From the NCBI GenBank assembly GCA_023382795.1, contig JAHDWT010000006.1, positions 1 through 53,599 on the forward strand: DNA of 53,599 nucleotides, written 5' to 3'. This stretch comes from Candidatus Babelota bacterium. Its GTDB lineage: Bacteria > Babelota > Babeliae > Babelales > Vermiphilaceae. Positions 15,661 through 24,662 of this stretch are shown one piece after another (position 1 is the stretch's first letter; the number at the start of each line of letters is the position of its first letter). Position numbers and translations under genes: made by a program. Below the pieces are notes generated by a model that was not told the origin of the DNA, did no database searches, and saw only the letters and a program-made list of their open reading frames with translations.

Positions 15661-18600
15661 ATGGCAGATACGGTATCTAGTGCCAAACAAAACATAAGTT
15701 TTAAAGATACGCTGAATTTACCTACCACAGATTTTCCCATTCGTCCCAATGCCAAAGTAGACGATCCTGCGATGATTGCGCGTTGGGAGCAAGAAAATCT
15801 TTTTTATCAGTCATTTGTGCATAATGAAGGAAATAAAAAATTTATTCTGCATGATGGACCTCCCTATGCCAATGGCCATCTGCACCTGGGGCATGCGTAT
15901 AACAAAATTCTTAAAGATATCGTGACCAAATCGCAGCGTATGCTGGGCAACCATGTGCCAGTGACACCGGGGTGGGATTGTCATGGTCTGCCGATTGAGT
16001 TAAAAGTTTCACAAGAAAATCCTGGGGCAACGCCTCAGGAGCTTAAGAAAAAATGTCGTGCTTACGCGCAACACTGGATTGATGTTCAGAGGGCAGAGTT
16101 CAAGCGGCTCGGTGTGCTTATGGATTGGGGTAATCCTTACATCACCATGAATTTTTCCTATGAAGCATCGATTATGCGTGCATTTGGTGAATTTGTGCAT
16201 CAGGGATATATCGAAAGAAAAAATAAAACGGTGCCATGGTGCGCGTCGTGTCAGACGGTGCTTGCCTCTGCAGAGATTGAATATCAAGAACGGAAAGATC
16301 CTTCCATCTACGTATTGTTTACGTTAACACAAGAAGCTGCTGCTTGCATTGCACCCCATCAAGCACACCATCCCATCCATTTATTAATCTGGACAACAAC
16401 ACCCTGGACGTTGCCGTTAAACCGAGCAGTGCTCATGCGTCCAGATACTCAGTATGCGGTTGTCCATGTACAAGACATGTATGTGGTTGTTGCGCGTGAT
16501 TTAGTCGCTCGCCTAGAACATCTGCTTGGTGCAAAAGCATCGATTGTCGCTGAATTCAATGCCAATGCACTGCGTGGCGCCAAAGTTAGTCATCCATTTG
16601 TGCGTGATCTTTTAGTGCCTGTTATTTTGGATCAATCGGTGTCTTTAGAAGATGGAACGGCATGTGTTCACTGTGCTCCTGGATGCGGTCCTGAAGATTA
16701 TGAAGTCGGTATCAAAAATAATTTAGAAATTTTTTCACCACTCACTCCTGATGGTAAATATACTTCTGGTGTTCAGCCACAGGAATTACAGGGTATGTCT
16801 ATTGCCGACGGACAGATTTGGGTACTCAAGACGTTAACAGAACGTGGTGCGTTGTTCTTTAAAACAAGCATTCGTCACTCATTCCCGCACTGCTGGCGTT
16901 GCCGCAACGGTCTTATGTTCCGTGCAACCAAGCAATGGTTTTGTGATCTTGCAAAGGGCGGTTTAAAACAGCAGGTACTGACAGCAATTGATGGTATAAA
17001 AACGCTTCCGGAAAAATCAGTAAATCGTCTTAAAGCGACGGTTGAAGGAAGATTAGAGTGGTGCCTTTCACGCCAACGTGTGTGGGGCGTACCAATACCC
17101 GCACTCATCTGCACTACGTGTGATCATTATCTTACCGACAAAAAATTCATAGATTCGGTTGCACAGCATGTCGAGCAACGTGGCATAGAGTATTGGGACG
17201 ATGCAACACTTGCAGAGCTTGGTATGCACAATGTGTCATGTACAGCTTGTGGAGGCACTGATCTGGTAAAAGAAAAAGATATTTTAGATGTATGGTTCGA
17301 TTCTGGGGTAAGTCATTATGCGGTGCTACGGCAGCGACCTGAACTTGCATTTCCTGCGGATATGTATCTTGAAGGAAAAGATCAACACCGTGGTTGGTTC
17401 CAAAGTTCTTTGCTAACCAGTATGGTGCTCTATGACCAAGCATGCATGAAAACCATTGTGACACATGGATTTACCGTTGATGATAAGGGCAAAAAAATGT
17501 CCAAGTCGCTAGGTAATGTGGTTTCACCGCAAGAAATTATTGATCGGCTTGGTACTGATGGTTTACGGCTATGGGTCTCGAGCATTGATTGTGAAGGCGA
17601 GGCAGTAGTTTCTGAGGTACTGTTGCAAAATGTGCAAGAAGTGTATCGCAAAATTCGCAATACCTGTCGATTCCTGCTTTCCAATATATATGATTATCAG
17701 CATGATGAGCATGCAGTATCTTTGGATAATCTTGGATTGTTGGATCGGTATGCGCTTGAGCAACTTTATAAGATCAATCAAAAAGTGATCAAAAATTATC
17801 AGGAGTATGACTTCACCAAGGTATTTCATGCATTGGCTGATTATTGCACCAATGAGCTGAGTTCATTTTACCTTGATATTATCAAGGATCGATTATATAC
17901 AGAAAAAGCTGATGGGCATGCACGTCGTTCTGCGCAGACAGTGTGTTGGTATATTCTTGATACGCTCACACGTCTGATAGCACCGATTATGTCATTTACT
18001 GCGGAACAGCTTTCTGATTGTTATCAAAAAAACAAAGCTCAGTCGATTCACTTGCAGAATTTTGCCATTTTACCGAATGTCTGGGGACTTTTGGGAAGCG
18101 AACAAGCACCATCGCAACTTGCCGTATCATTGAATTATCCGCTTATCCATGATGTGAGCCAATTAGTTAAGACCGACGCTAACATGTTTGTTATGGAACG
18201 AGAAACGCAGTGGATGGTGCTTAAAGAAATTCGTTCAGCATTACTCAGAGCTATCGAGGTGCAGCGTGAGCGTGGTGTGATTAAGCATTCGCTTGAGGCG
18301 CGCTTGACGATTTATCTCGATCCAGAGCAGGATTCCTTGTCGGCAGCGCATGATTTTATGCAACACCTTGCACAAGGAGGTCAGATGCGTGAAGATTTCT
18401 TTAAAGAATTTTTGATTGTTTCTCAAGTGGTGTATGCTTCGCATGCTGCGGGACTTGAGCGCTCAGAGCTTGATGGTCTGTGGGTGTCTGTTGAACATGC
18501 TCACGGGGTAAAGTGTCCACGGTGCTGGCAGTGGCAAGAAACAAACAATCAGTATCAACTTTGTGCGCGATGTGCAGCGATTGTGGAAGAACGCGCGTAA
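15661..18600 (+). CDS. ileS: Isoleucyl-tRNA synthetase
   Basis: Class I synthetase charging tRNA-Ile. The HIGH-type motif HLHLGH lies near residue 75, KMSKS near residue 611, and a C-terminal zinc finger CPRCWQW...CARC near residue 951 shows the typical bacterial, full-length form (979 aa). Two ATGs are in frame at 15655 and 15661; AAAGGA ends only 1-2 bases before the first but 7-8 before the second, so 15661 is chosen. The CP1 editing segment (TTTPWTLP) is present. It has its own promoter and terminator, so it is monocistronic. Confidence 0.97.
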   Translation: MADTVSSAKQNISFKDTLNLPTTDFPIRPNAKVDDPAMIARWEQENLFYQSFVHNEGNKKFILHDGPPYANGHLHLGHAYNKILKDIVTKSQRMLGNHVPVTPGWDCHGLPIELKVSQENPGATPQELKKKCRAYAQHWIDVQRAEFKRLGVLMDWGNPYITMNFSYEASIMRAFGEFVHQGYIERKNKTVPWCASCQTVLASAEIEYQERKDPSIYVLFTLTQEAAACIAPHQAHHPIHLLIWTTTPWTLPLNRAVLMRPDTQYAVVHVQDMYVVVARDLVARLEHLLGAKASIVAEFNANALRGAKVSHPFVRDLLVPVILDQSVSLEDGTACVHCAPGCGPEDYEVGIKNNLEIFSPLTPDGKYTSGVQPQELQGMSIADGQIWVLKTLTERGALFFKTSIRHSFPHCWRCRNGLMFRATKQWFCDLAKGGLKQQVLTAIDGIKTLPEKSVNRLKATVEGRLEWCLSRQRVWGVPIPALICTTCDHYLTDKKFIDSVAQHVEQRGIEYWDDATLAELGMHNVSCTACGGTDLVKEKDILDVWFDSGVSHYAVLRQRPELAFPADMYLEGKDQHRGWFQSSLLTSMVLYDQACMKTIVTHGFTVDDKGKKMSKSLGNVVSPQEIIDRLGTDGLRLWVSSIDCEGEAVVSEVLLQNVQEVYRKIRNTCRFLLSNIYDYQHDEHAVSLDNLGLLDRYALEQLYKINQKVIKNYQEYDFTKVFHALADYCTNELSSFYLDIIKDRLYTEKADGHARRSAQTVCWYILDTLTRLIAPIMSFTAEQLSDCYQKNKAQSIHLQNFAILPNVWGLLGSEQAPSQLAVSLNYPLIHDVSQLVKTDANMFVMERETQWMVLKEIRSALLRAIEVQRERGVIKHSLEARLTIYLDPEQDSLSAAHDFMQHLAQGGQMREDFFKEFLIVSQVVYASHAAGLERSELDGLWVSVEHAHGVKCPRCWQWQETNNQYQLCARCAAIVEERA

Positions 18601-18635
18601 TAATGAGAACACGTTATTGAGCGTTGTTACGATGT

Positions 18636-18682
18636 ATAAAAAAGGCGGAACTATTAAAATAACAGTTCCGCCTTTTTTGTTT
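18636..18682. terminator. Bidirectional terminator
   Basis: A 15-bp stem (AAAAAAGGCGGAACT / AGTTCCGCCTTTTTT) around an 10-11-base loop separates ileS (+) from the convergent gene at 18694 (-). T runs occur on both strands. Confidence 0.92.
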
Positions 18683-18693
18683 CTATGAACAGT

Positions 18694-20457
18694 TTATGAT
18701 TTCTTAGGAGTCATAAGTGTTTGTAAGGTAGTAACAATTTCTTCAAATTTTTTCTTGAGCGAAGAAATATTTGCAGGATCCTTGATGGTAGAAATCTCTG
18801 GGGCTAATGTAGTGCGATCAAGAGATGTGTCTGCAAAATAGGCAAATTTAATGTTGTCGTTATACTCCTTTGGATCTTTAACTGAACGCAGTGCGTCGAA
18901 TATGTTTTTGGTATCCGTGCTAAAAATCTTATACCACTCTTTAAATGCTTCCTGATGCTCTACAAGAGCGCTGTAGGGTTGCTTGGTGATACCCGCGTTA
19001 ATTTTCTGAAGATGTTCTTTGAGGCGATCAAGATCTTTTCCTAATTGGGCAACTCGTTTAACCGTCACCAATGTTGGAGCTTGCGCTGAGAGCTCTTTTT
19101 TAAGGTTTTGATGAACATCAGATTGTAAGATAGGTAGAATATGCTGTTCCACGAGATCATCAACTTTTTCAACTAACTGCGTCATAGTGCGTACACTGCG
19201 TTTCATTTCTGGGGTCATATCTTCTGGTGCAACAGAAAGTACAGCATCTTCTTGCTTCTTGGTGGCAGGTGTTGTCGTATCTGATTTTGGTACACCAGCA
19301 CTGGTACCTACGTGTGAAGGAACTTCTCGCGAAGGTGTCGATTGACCTTCTCCACTGGTTTGGCCGCCAAATCCACCTGCTGTATATGGCGCGGTTGTTG
19401 GTGCTGGAATGTAACCACCGCCCATGCTACCGTATCCGCCATTGCTTCCTGTAGGCCGCTGATAAGGTGTCGGAGGTGTTGGTGTGCGTCCGTATACACG
19501 CGCAGGTTCAGGCTGAGGTGAACGTCGTCCCGCTTCAAGAGCGCGTTTTTCGCGTTGTTCTTCGGCCTCTTTGAGTGTCTTGGCGACTGGCTCATATTTA
19601 GCAAAGATGGCATTAATTTGCTCATCAATTTTTTGTGTTTGTAATGCGCGGATGATAGTCTCAATCACTTTAATAATAAAGGTACGATTATTGCTGCTAA
19701 TTTGATGTGCTCCAGGAGCAGATGGCAAAATGATATTTTGCTCGTAGGTTGCAAGTTCGCCTTTTAAGATGCTGAGATCTTCATAGAGCTTTTTGTTTTC
19801 TATAAGATCATTGAGATAGCGGAATTCACGTGTTTTGGGGTCCTTGTCCTTGAGTTTGAGAAGTTGTTGCTTAAACTGTTCGACTACAGTTACTAGTTGT
19901 CCCCATTCATTGATTGATTTATTGGTTGTGAGCTTGCCCTTGGTTTGCCAGCTCTTGAATTTTTGGTCGATATCAGTGATGGCGCTTGCTTTGACCGTAA
20001 AATTATTGAGGTGTTTTACGATATCATCAATGAGCTGTTCGGCTGGGCGCGTATCGCCCTTTTTAACGGGCACGATTTTAGCAGGCTCAGGTTGAGGCAA
20101 TGATGGCGTAGGTGTTGGAGCAGGGCGAGGTTCTTCAGGCATCTTGGGAAGCATGCTTTCATCAAGCGTTGTGAGCTGGTTAAAGAATTCCTGTAATTCT
20201 TGTTCCGACATGGATTCAAGAGCCTTGGTAAACTCCTGCACATCCTGATCAAATTTTTTACGTTCTTCTTCTGATAGGCTTGCTCGGAAAGCTTCAATTT
20301 CTTCCTCAGCCTTACGCAAATCTTCTTCAGTAATTTCCGGAAATGGCTCTTGTATGGCTGATTTAGCAGCGGGTGCCGGAGCTGCAGGATGTAGCGTTAC
20401 AAAGGGCATTAAGCTGATGGTGAGACCAAGAATGATATATAGGTTTCGCATATTCAT
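18694..20457 (-). CDS. Exported Pro-rich, helical protein of unknown function
   Basis: A 587-aa protein beginning with a signal peptide (MNMRNLYIILGLTISLMPFV). AGAGGA lies 7 bases before ATG 20457, so this is preferred to the ATG six codons earlier, which overlaps the ribosome site. After a Glu-rich helical part (~25-90) come Pro-rich linkers (PTPTPSLPQPEPA; then a Gly/Tyr/Pro-rich stretch near 320-380) between helical domains. The layout resembles periplasmic or surface scaffold proteins with flexible spacers. No enzyme motif was found. It is divergent from the pilin-like genes and ends at a shared terminator. Confidence 0.8.
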   Translation of the reverse strand: MNMRNLYIILGLTISLMPFVTLHPAAPAPAAKSAIQEPFPEITEEDLRKAEEEIEAFRASLSEEERKKFDQDVQEFTKALESMSEQELQEFFNQLTTLDESMLPKMPEEPRPAPTPTPSLPQPEPAKIVPVKKGDTRPAEQLIDDIVKHLNNFTVKASAITDIDQKFKSWQTKGKLTTNKSINEWGQLVTVVEQFKQQLLKLKDKDPKTREFRYLNDLIENKKLYEDLSILKGELATYEQNIILPSAPGAHQISSNNRTFIIKVIETIIRALQTQKIDEQINAIFAKYEPVAKTLKEAEEQREKRALEAGRRSPQPEPARVYGRTPTPPTPYQRPTGSNGGYGSMGGGYIPAPTTAPYTAGGFGGQTSGEGQSTPSREVPSHVGTSAGVPKSDTTTPATKKQEDAVLSVAPEDMTPEMKRSVRTMTQLVEKVDDLVEQHILPILQSDVHQNLKKELSAQAPTLVTVKRVAQLGKDLDRLKEHLQKINAGITKQPYSALVEHQEAFKEWYKIFSTDTKNIFDALRSVKDPKEYNDNIKFAYFADTSLDRTTLAPEISTIKDPANISSLKKKFEEIVTTLQTLMTPKKS

Positions 20458-20503
20458 ACCATAATCCTCTTGCATATATGTCTGTAATTTTGGCTATTTC
20501 AGT

Positions 20504-20533
20504 ACGGTAGTATACACCGTTAAGTATATACTT
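20504..20533. promoter_or_regulatory. Adjacent palindromes in divergent promoter region
   Basis: An imperfect palindrome with ACGGT/ACCGT arms around GTATAC (20504-20520) is followed by a perfect 12-bp palindrome AAGTATATACTT (20522-20533). They lie between the divergent exported-protein gene and the pilin-like operon and could be operator sites; this is inference from position. Confidence 0.3.
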
Positions 20534-20624
20534 TATGTCAAATATAGCTATTGCTCATGCCGTGTACCTATACTTTGAGTCTGATAGAAATAACACAGTT
20601 CTACTATATATCAGGTACCTGCGC

Positions 20625-20996
20625 ATGTACGTACTACAGTCAAAAGGTTTTGTGCTTATTGATGCACTCATGGCAGTGCTACTTCTATCGGTTGCTATCG
20701 TCGTTATGCTGAACTACCAAGCTAAACAGGTAACGACTGGGCTTCTATTGGTACGACAAGTTGAGGTACAGCAGCGCTTGCAGCGCTACCATGAAGAGCG
20801 TATTAGCGCGCGGCATGCTGTTCCTTATCCAGAAGATTGGCGTGTGGCTGAAGTTCCAGTCATTGTTTCAGTAAAAAAATGTGGTTTTCCCGTTCGTGAA
20901 GTTAAAAAATTTTGTTGGCAGCAACTATGTTTGCCGTGGCCAGAGGTGAATGGTATCCGCAAGCGTTGCGTGGTGGGGGGTTATGCGCAGGAATAG
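20625..20996 (+). CDS. Pilin-like (GspI/PilV-type) minor pseudopilin
   Basis: From ATG 20625 the 123-aa protein has a short leader MYVLQSKG followed by FVLIDALMAVLLLSVAIVVM. This is a type III (prepilin) signal: cleavage after Gly, with acidic Asp at +5 in place of the usual Glu, then the hydrophobic helix. The remaining part is short and has four cysteines. The longer in-frame start at 20535 would give an unusual leader and runs through likely promoter DNA. It overlaps the next gene by 14 bases, so the trio is an operon. Likely a minor pilin of a type IV pilus or type II-like secretion machine. Confidence 0.7.
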   Translation: MYVLQSKGFVLIDALMAVLLLSVAIVVMLNYQAKQVTTGLLLVRQVEVQQRLQRYHEERISARHAVPYPEDWRVAEVPVIVSVKKCGFPVREVKKFCWQQLCLPWPEVNGIRKRCVVGGYAQE

Positions 20997-21492
20997 TGTA
21001 GGGAGCTTAATGTTGGAGTATGCAATATATAGTGGCATAGCAAGTTTCTTGGCGCTCGCGGCAACACATGGTGCATGGCTTATGTTGCGTAATGTGCGTG
21101 CGTGTCAGGCACAGCAGCACATTGCATTGCAAGCAATAACACTCGTTAACGTTCTTACCCATGATATTTGGCAAGCACTTCCAGAGCGGTGGGGCGAGCG
21201 AAAAATTGAAGAGACGGCTGCACTATGGTCCTGCAAAAATTATGAGGTTGGTTGGGTGCTCAAGGGTACCGATTTATTCCGCGTTATCGGGAATTATGAT
21301 CGGGTCCGAGGTCGATGGCGGACCTCGCATCGCTCATTGATTGCTCGCCATGTAACGAGCTTTGCGATCCATGAGCAAGCTCATGAGCTATCAGAAGCAA
21401 TCGGGCGCGTCAGTTGTGCGGTGGTTTTTCACCATACCTTTGGTAAAAAGGAAATTTCGTGGACCGTTGCCAATAGGATAGGCCTATGCTAA
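20983..21492 (+). CDS. Pilin-like (GspJ/PilW-type) minor pseudopilin
   Basis: A 169-aa protein starting MRRNSVG then SLMLEYAIYSGIASFLALAA. The Gly is followed by the Glu at +5 and a hydrophobic helix, as in prepilins. A GGTGGGGGG run lies just upstream of ATG 20983, supporting this start over 20950. It overlaps its neighbours on both sides (stop TAA shares bases with the next ATG). Role inferred from the N terminus and operon position; the globular part gives no family match by eye. Confidence 0.65.
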   Translation: MRRNSVGSLMLEYAIYSGIASFLALAATHGAWLMLRNVRACQAQQHIALQAITLVNVLTHDIWQALPERWGERKIEETAALWSCKNYEVGWVLKGTDLFRVIGNYDRVRGRWRTSHRSLIARHVTSFAIHEQAHELSEAIGRVSCAVVFHHTFGKKEISWTVANRIGLC

Positions 21493-21923
21493 TACGTCAT
21501 ACCTCAGGCAAGGGAAGCGTATTATTATTGATGGTAGGCTTGATAGCATTTTTTACCGTGATATTGCTCAAGATAGATCGACAGGTACTGGTTGCTCACG
21601 GGGCATTGCAGGACGCAATTCAGGTTGGCGGTAAAGAAATTATGCTCGATTCCTGTATGCGCCACACGCTGTTATTTTGTCAGCAGCATACACAGGAGCT
21701 CATTAGGCATAAAAATCTCGGTACCGTGGAACTTGAATATCGGTTAGATGCTTCGTACACCTGTAGTACTATTATTTTGCTGGATGCTGAATTGCCAACC
21801 ATTAAGGCAACCTTATATCAGAATGGAGCAATCACCGCAGAGGGGGAAATTGTGCTGGCTGTCCAATCCGATATCCAAAAACAGGAGAAAATCCTTAAGG
21901 CACAATCGTATACCATCCGTTAG
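21486..21923 (+). CDS. Pilin-like (GspK/PilX-type) minor pseudopilin
   Basis: A 145-aa protein beginning MLIRHTSGKG then SVLLLMVGLIAFFTVILL. This resembles GspK/PilX proteins, which keep the cleaved Gly but often lack Glu at +5, as here. It starts inside the stop of the preceding gene (ATGCTAA). Together the three genes match the minor-pilin order I-J-K that forms the tip complex in type II secretion and type IV pili. No assembly ATPase, platform protein or peptidase gene is in this window. Confidence 0.6.
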   Translation: MLIRHTSGKGSVLLLMVGLIAFFTVILLKIDRQVLVAHGALQDAIQVGGKEIMLDSCMRHTLLFCQQHTQELIRHKNLGTVELEYRLDASYTCSTIILLDAELPTIKATLYQNGAITAEGEIVLAVQSDIQKQEKILKAQSYTIR

Positions 21924-21938
21924 GGCGTCAAGTCTTCA

Positions 21939-21967
21939 TTTCCAAGCCCGCCCTTTTGGAGTATACT
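21939..21967 (+). promoter_or_regulatory. Promoter of rplI
   Basis: TTTCCA (4/6 of the -35 consensus) and TATACT are separated by 17 bases, about 40 bases before rplI. Confidence 0.45.
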
Positions 21968-22007
21968 GATCATACTTTTGTTCATGTGTTTATGGGAAGG
22001 AAATGGC

Positions 22008-22457
22008 ATGAAAGTTTTGCTTACAAAAGATATCGTGCAAGTTGGCATGGCTGGGGACATAGTAACGGTAACTGAGGGGTATTTTCGTAACTATTTATTG
22101 CCTCATAAACTTGCCATAGAAGTTAATGAGCGCAATGAGTCGTACATCAAGAATAAAATGAACGTGGTCGAACGCAAGAAAGAGGCCATAGAAACTCAAA
22201 CATCGATGCTTGCTGAGCGCATAAAATCTACGCAATTAGTGTTAAAACGTAAAATGCATGATGATGGTAAGCTCTACGGTGCGGTAAATGCACACGAAGT
22301 AGTTGATCTTCTTGCTGAAAAAGGCATTAAGGTCGGTAAAAGCCAGATTGAATTTCCTAAGACGATCAAAGAAAAAGGGATGTTCGACGTTACCATCAAA
22401 TTGTCGTCGCGCCTAAAACCAACATTAACACTTAAAGTTGTAGCAGAAGCGTTATAA
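22008..22457 (+). CDS. rplI: Large ribosomal subunit protein bL9
   Basis: A 149-aa protein of the large ribosomal subunit, near the L1 stalk base. The conserved N-terminal domain is present (MKVLLTKDI, G-x-VTVTEGYFRNYLLP), followed by the long connecting helix and the C-terminal rRNA-binding domain. GGAAGGA precedes ATG 22008; the longer in-frame start 21978 has no ribosome site. dnaB follows after 17 bases; an rplI-dnaB neighbourhood is common in bacteria. Confidence 0.96.
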   Translation: MKVLLTKDIVQVGMAGDIVTVTEGYFRNYLLPHKLAIEVNERNESYIKNKMNVVERKKEAIETQTSMLAERIKSTQLVLKRKMHDDGKLYGAVNAHEVVDLLAEKGIKVGKSQIEFPKTIKEKGMFDVTIKLSSRLKPTLTLKVVAEAL

Positions 22458-22474
22458 CCATATTGAAACCTGAG

Positions 22475-23872
22475 ATGGGCAATCCACTTATGAGAACGAG
22501 CGAACAACAGTCACCTGCTTTGCGTACAGCATTTGATGCTGAACGGATGCTCGGCAAGAGCTTGCCGGCAAACATTGACGCGGAGAGGGCGGTCCTGGGT
22601 GCCCTTCTATTAAATGATGATAATATTGGGTTGGTTGCCGAAACACTGGCTCCAGATGATTTTTATAGTCCAGCACATCGCATTCTGTATGAAACCATGC
22701 TTGAATTAGTGCGCAGCATGAAACGTATTGATGTGGTAACCTTACAAGATGAGTTGATTAAGCGCGGGGCTTTAGACGCGATTGGTGGCGTTGTGTATCT
22801 GTTATCGCTGCAAGAAGATATTCCCGCACTGGGGATGATCAATCAACACGCAAAGCTTATCAAAGAAAAGGCGATATTGCGTGAGCTCATTGGGTCTGCA
22901 ACCGGTATCATCTCTTCGTGTTACCAACAGGACGAAAAGCATATAGAGACTGTGCTAGATCATGCAGAAAAAACTATTTTTCAGATATCACACAAACGTA
23001 CAAGTCAAACATTTGTACAACTTAATATTTGGTTAAAAAAAACTTTTCAGCATCTTTCAGAAATTAAAAGTCATAGTAAAGGAATAACGGGAATTCCGGC
23101 TGGCTTTAAAAAACTTGATGAAATGACATCTGGTTTTCAGTCGGGAGATCTTGTTGTATTGGCCGCAAGGCCGTCGATGGGTAAAACCGCGTTGGCACTT
23201 AGTTTTGCAAGCCATGCGGCTGCGACAAGCGGCGCAGTTGGTATTTTTTCACTCGAAATGGCCGCAGAGCAGCTTACCCTTCGTTTGCTTTCAAGTGAAT
23301 CGGGCATTGCGCATCACCACATTAGAAATGCCACGATTAGTTCACAAGAGTGGATTGAGCTTACCAACGTAGCCGCTCGCTTGGCTGAACGAAAGCTCTT
23401 TATCGATGATACTGCATTATTGAGTATCATGGATTTGCGCACTAAAGTACGTAAGTTAAAAGCTGAGCACGATATTAAATTGCTCGTTATAGATTATTTA
23501 CAACTTCTTCACTCCACAAGACGTCACGAAAATAGACATCAGGAGGTATCTGATATATCACGTTCGTTAAAAGCGTTGGCAAAGGAAGTGGGAATTCCCA
23601 TAGTTGCCTTGTCACAGCTTTCACGGGCAGTTGATAGCCGTATGGACAAGCGTCCCATGCTATCCGATCTACGTGAATCAGGTGCTATTGAGCAAGATGC
23701 CGATCTGATTATGTTTTTGTATCGTGATGTCGTCTATAATCCAGAAACTGAGAACCCAGCAGTTGCAGAGCTTATCATAGGCAAACAACGCAATGGGCCG
23801 ACAGGGACTGTCTTTTTACACTTCGCTCGAGATCTTACACGGTTTGAAGACTTAGAGCATGATTATAAGTAA
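22475..23872 (+). CDS. dnaB: Replicative DNA helicase
   Basis: Hexameric 5'-3' helicase that unwinds DNA at the replication fork. The N-terminal domain (NIDAERAVLGALLLND) and RecA-like C-terminal domain are complete; the P-loop is ARPSMGKTAL, with Walker B VIDYLQLL and ESGAIEQDAD-type segment DLRESGAIEQDADLI. Length is 465 aa from ATG 22475. TTG 22463 and ATG 22490 are also possible starts and no clear ribosome site separates them. No intein interrupts the P-loop. Confidence 0.96.
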   Translation: MGNPLMRTSEQQSPALRTAFDAERMLGKSLPANIDAERAVLGALLLNDDNIGLVAETLAPDDFYSPAHRILYETMLELVRSMKRIDVVTLQDELIKRGALDAIGGVVYLLSLQEDIPALGMINQHAKLIKEKAILRELIGSATGIISSCYQQDEKHIETVLDHAEKTIFQISHKRTSQTFVQLNIWLKKTFQHLSEIKSHSKGITGIPAGFKKLDEMTSGFQSGDLVVLAARPSMGKTALALSFASHAAATSGAVGIFSLEMAAEQLTLRLLSSESGIAHHHIRNATISSQEWIELTNVAARLAERKLFIDDTALLSIMDLRTKVRKLKAEHDIKLLVIDYLQLLHSTRRHENRHQEVSDISRSLKALAKEVGIPIVALSQLSRAVDSRMDKRPMLSDLRESGAIEQDADLIMFLYRDVVYNPETENPAVAELIIGKQRNGPTGTVFLHFARDLTRFEDLEHDYK

Positions 23873-23902
23873 TTACTGATATATTGAGTGTTGCCATAAG
23901 GA

Positions 23903-24061
23903 ATGTTGGTGAATACGAGAGTTCTCTCATTAAAAAAAGGAGAGGTGGTATTAGGTTTTTCTTTGATCCTTGTCATGTTGGGGTTGGTCTCGCAAGGAAT
24001 GCAGGATTTGCGTACTCATCATCCACGTGTATTAGGCAGCCGTGCTAGTTCCGCAAGGTGA
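23903..24061 (+). CDS. Small single-span membrane protein, pilin-like N terminus
   Basis: A 52-codon frame too short for usual calling. It has ATG 23903, TTG 23906 and GTG 23909 in frame; the AAGGA at about 23898 favours GTG or TTG. The sequence is VLSLKKGEVVLGFSLILVMLGLV then a short polar tail. The KKG plus hydrophobic helix resembles a prepilin leader, but the acidic residue is at +1, so this is only a resemblance. It sits between dnaB and ruvC, 22 bases before the ruvC start. It may be a small membrane protein or decayed pilin. Confidence 0.45.
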   Translation: MLVNTRVLSLKKGEVVLGFSLILVMLGLVSQGMQDLRTHHPRVLGSRASSAR

Positions 24062-24082
24062 CATGATGTGAAAGGGAGAGTA

Positions 24083-24577
24083 ATGATTATTTTAGGAGTT
24101 GATCCTGGATTGCAGGTAAGTGGTTTTGGAATTATTAAGCAGGAGCACCATAAAACATGGCTGTTAGACTGCGGCTATCTTAAAATGTCTTCTCAGAAAC
24201 CTATCTCAGAGCGCGTAGCAATTTTGCATGATTTTTTTTCAAAAAAAATTATTCAGTGGTCTGTTTCTGAGCTTGCGCTTGAAACGCCGTTTTTAGGTAA
24301 AAATGCACAAAATTTTCTAAAGCTCGGCTATGTACGCGGTATCTTATACCTTCTTGCACACCATCATGGACTTGGACTTCATGAATTTGCTCCGCGTGAA
24401 ATTAAGCAATCAGTCACTGGATTTGGCGCGGCACCAAAGGATCAAGTGGCTCGCGTTGTTTTGCAGCTCTTTCCGAAATTACCAATACAAGATAAATATG
24501 ATGTGACTGATGCTATAGCAATTACCTTATGCGGTCTGTGGCATGCAGAGCATAATCGGGTTGGATTGGGTCGTTAA
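24083..24577 (+). CDS. ruvC: Holliday junction resolvase RuvC
   Basis: Dimeric endonuclease that cuts Holliday junctions made during recombination, with RuvAB. Catalytic acidic residues are visible: Asp7 (GVDPG), Glu67 (LALETPF), Asp140 and Asp143 (YDVTDAIA). Length is 164 aa. The AGGGAGAG immediately before ATG 24083 decides this start over GTG 24068. ruvA and ruvB are not in the window. It fits functionally with recA, recF and the dif/Xer system nearby. Confidence 0.94.
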   Translation: MIILGVDPGLQVSGFGIIKQEHHKTWLLDCGYLKMSSQKPISERVAILHDFFSKKIIQWSVSELALETPFLGKNAQNFLKLGYVRGILYLLAHHHGLGLHEFAPREIKQSVTGFGAAPKDQVARVVLQLFPKLPIQDKYDVTDAIAITLCGLWHAEHNRVGLGR

Positions 24578-24662
24578 ATTGTTGTTTTGATGCCCCCCAT
24601 TTAGATATTATCTCTCTGGTAAAGGGTGGACAGGGAATTTCTAGAGCAAGGGAGGGGATGTC

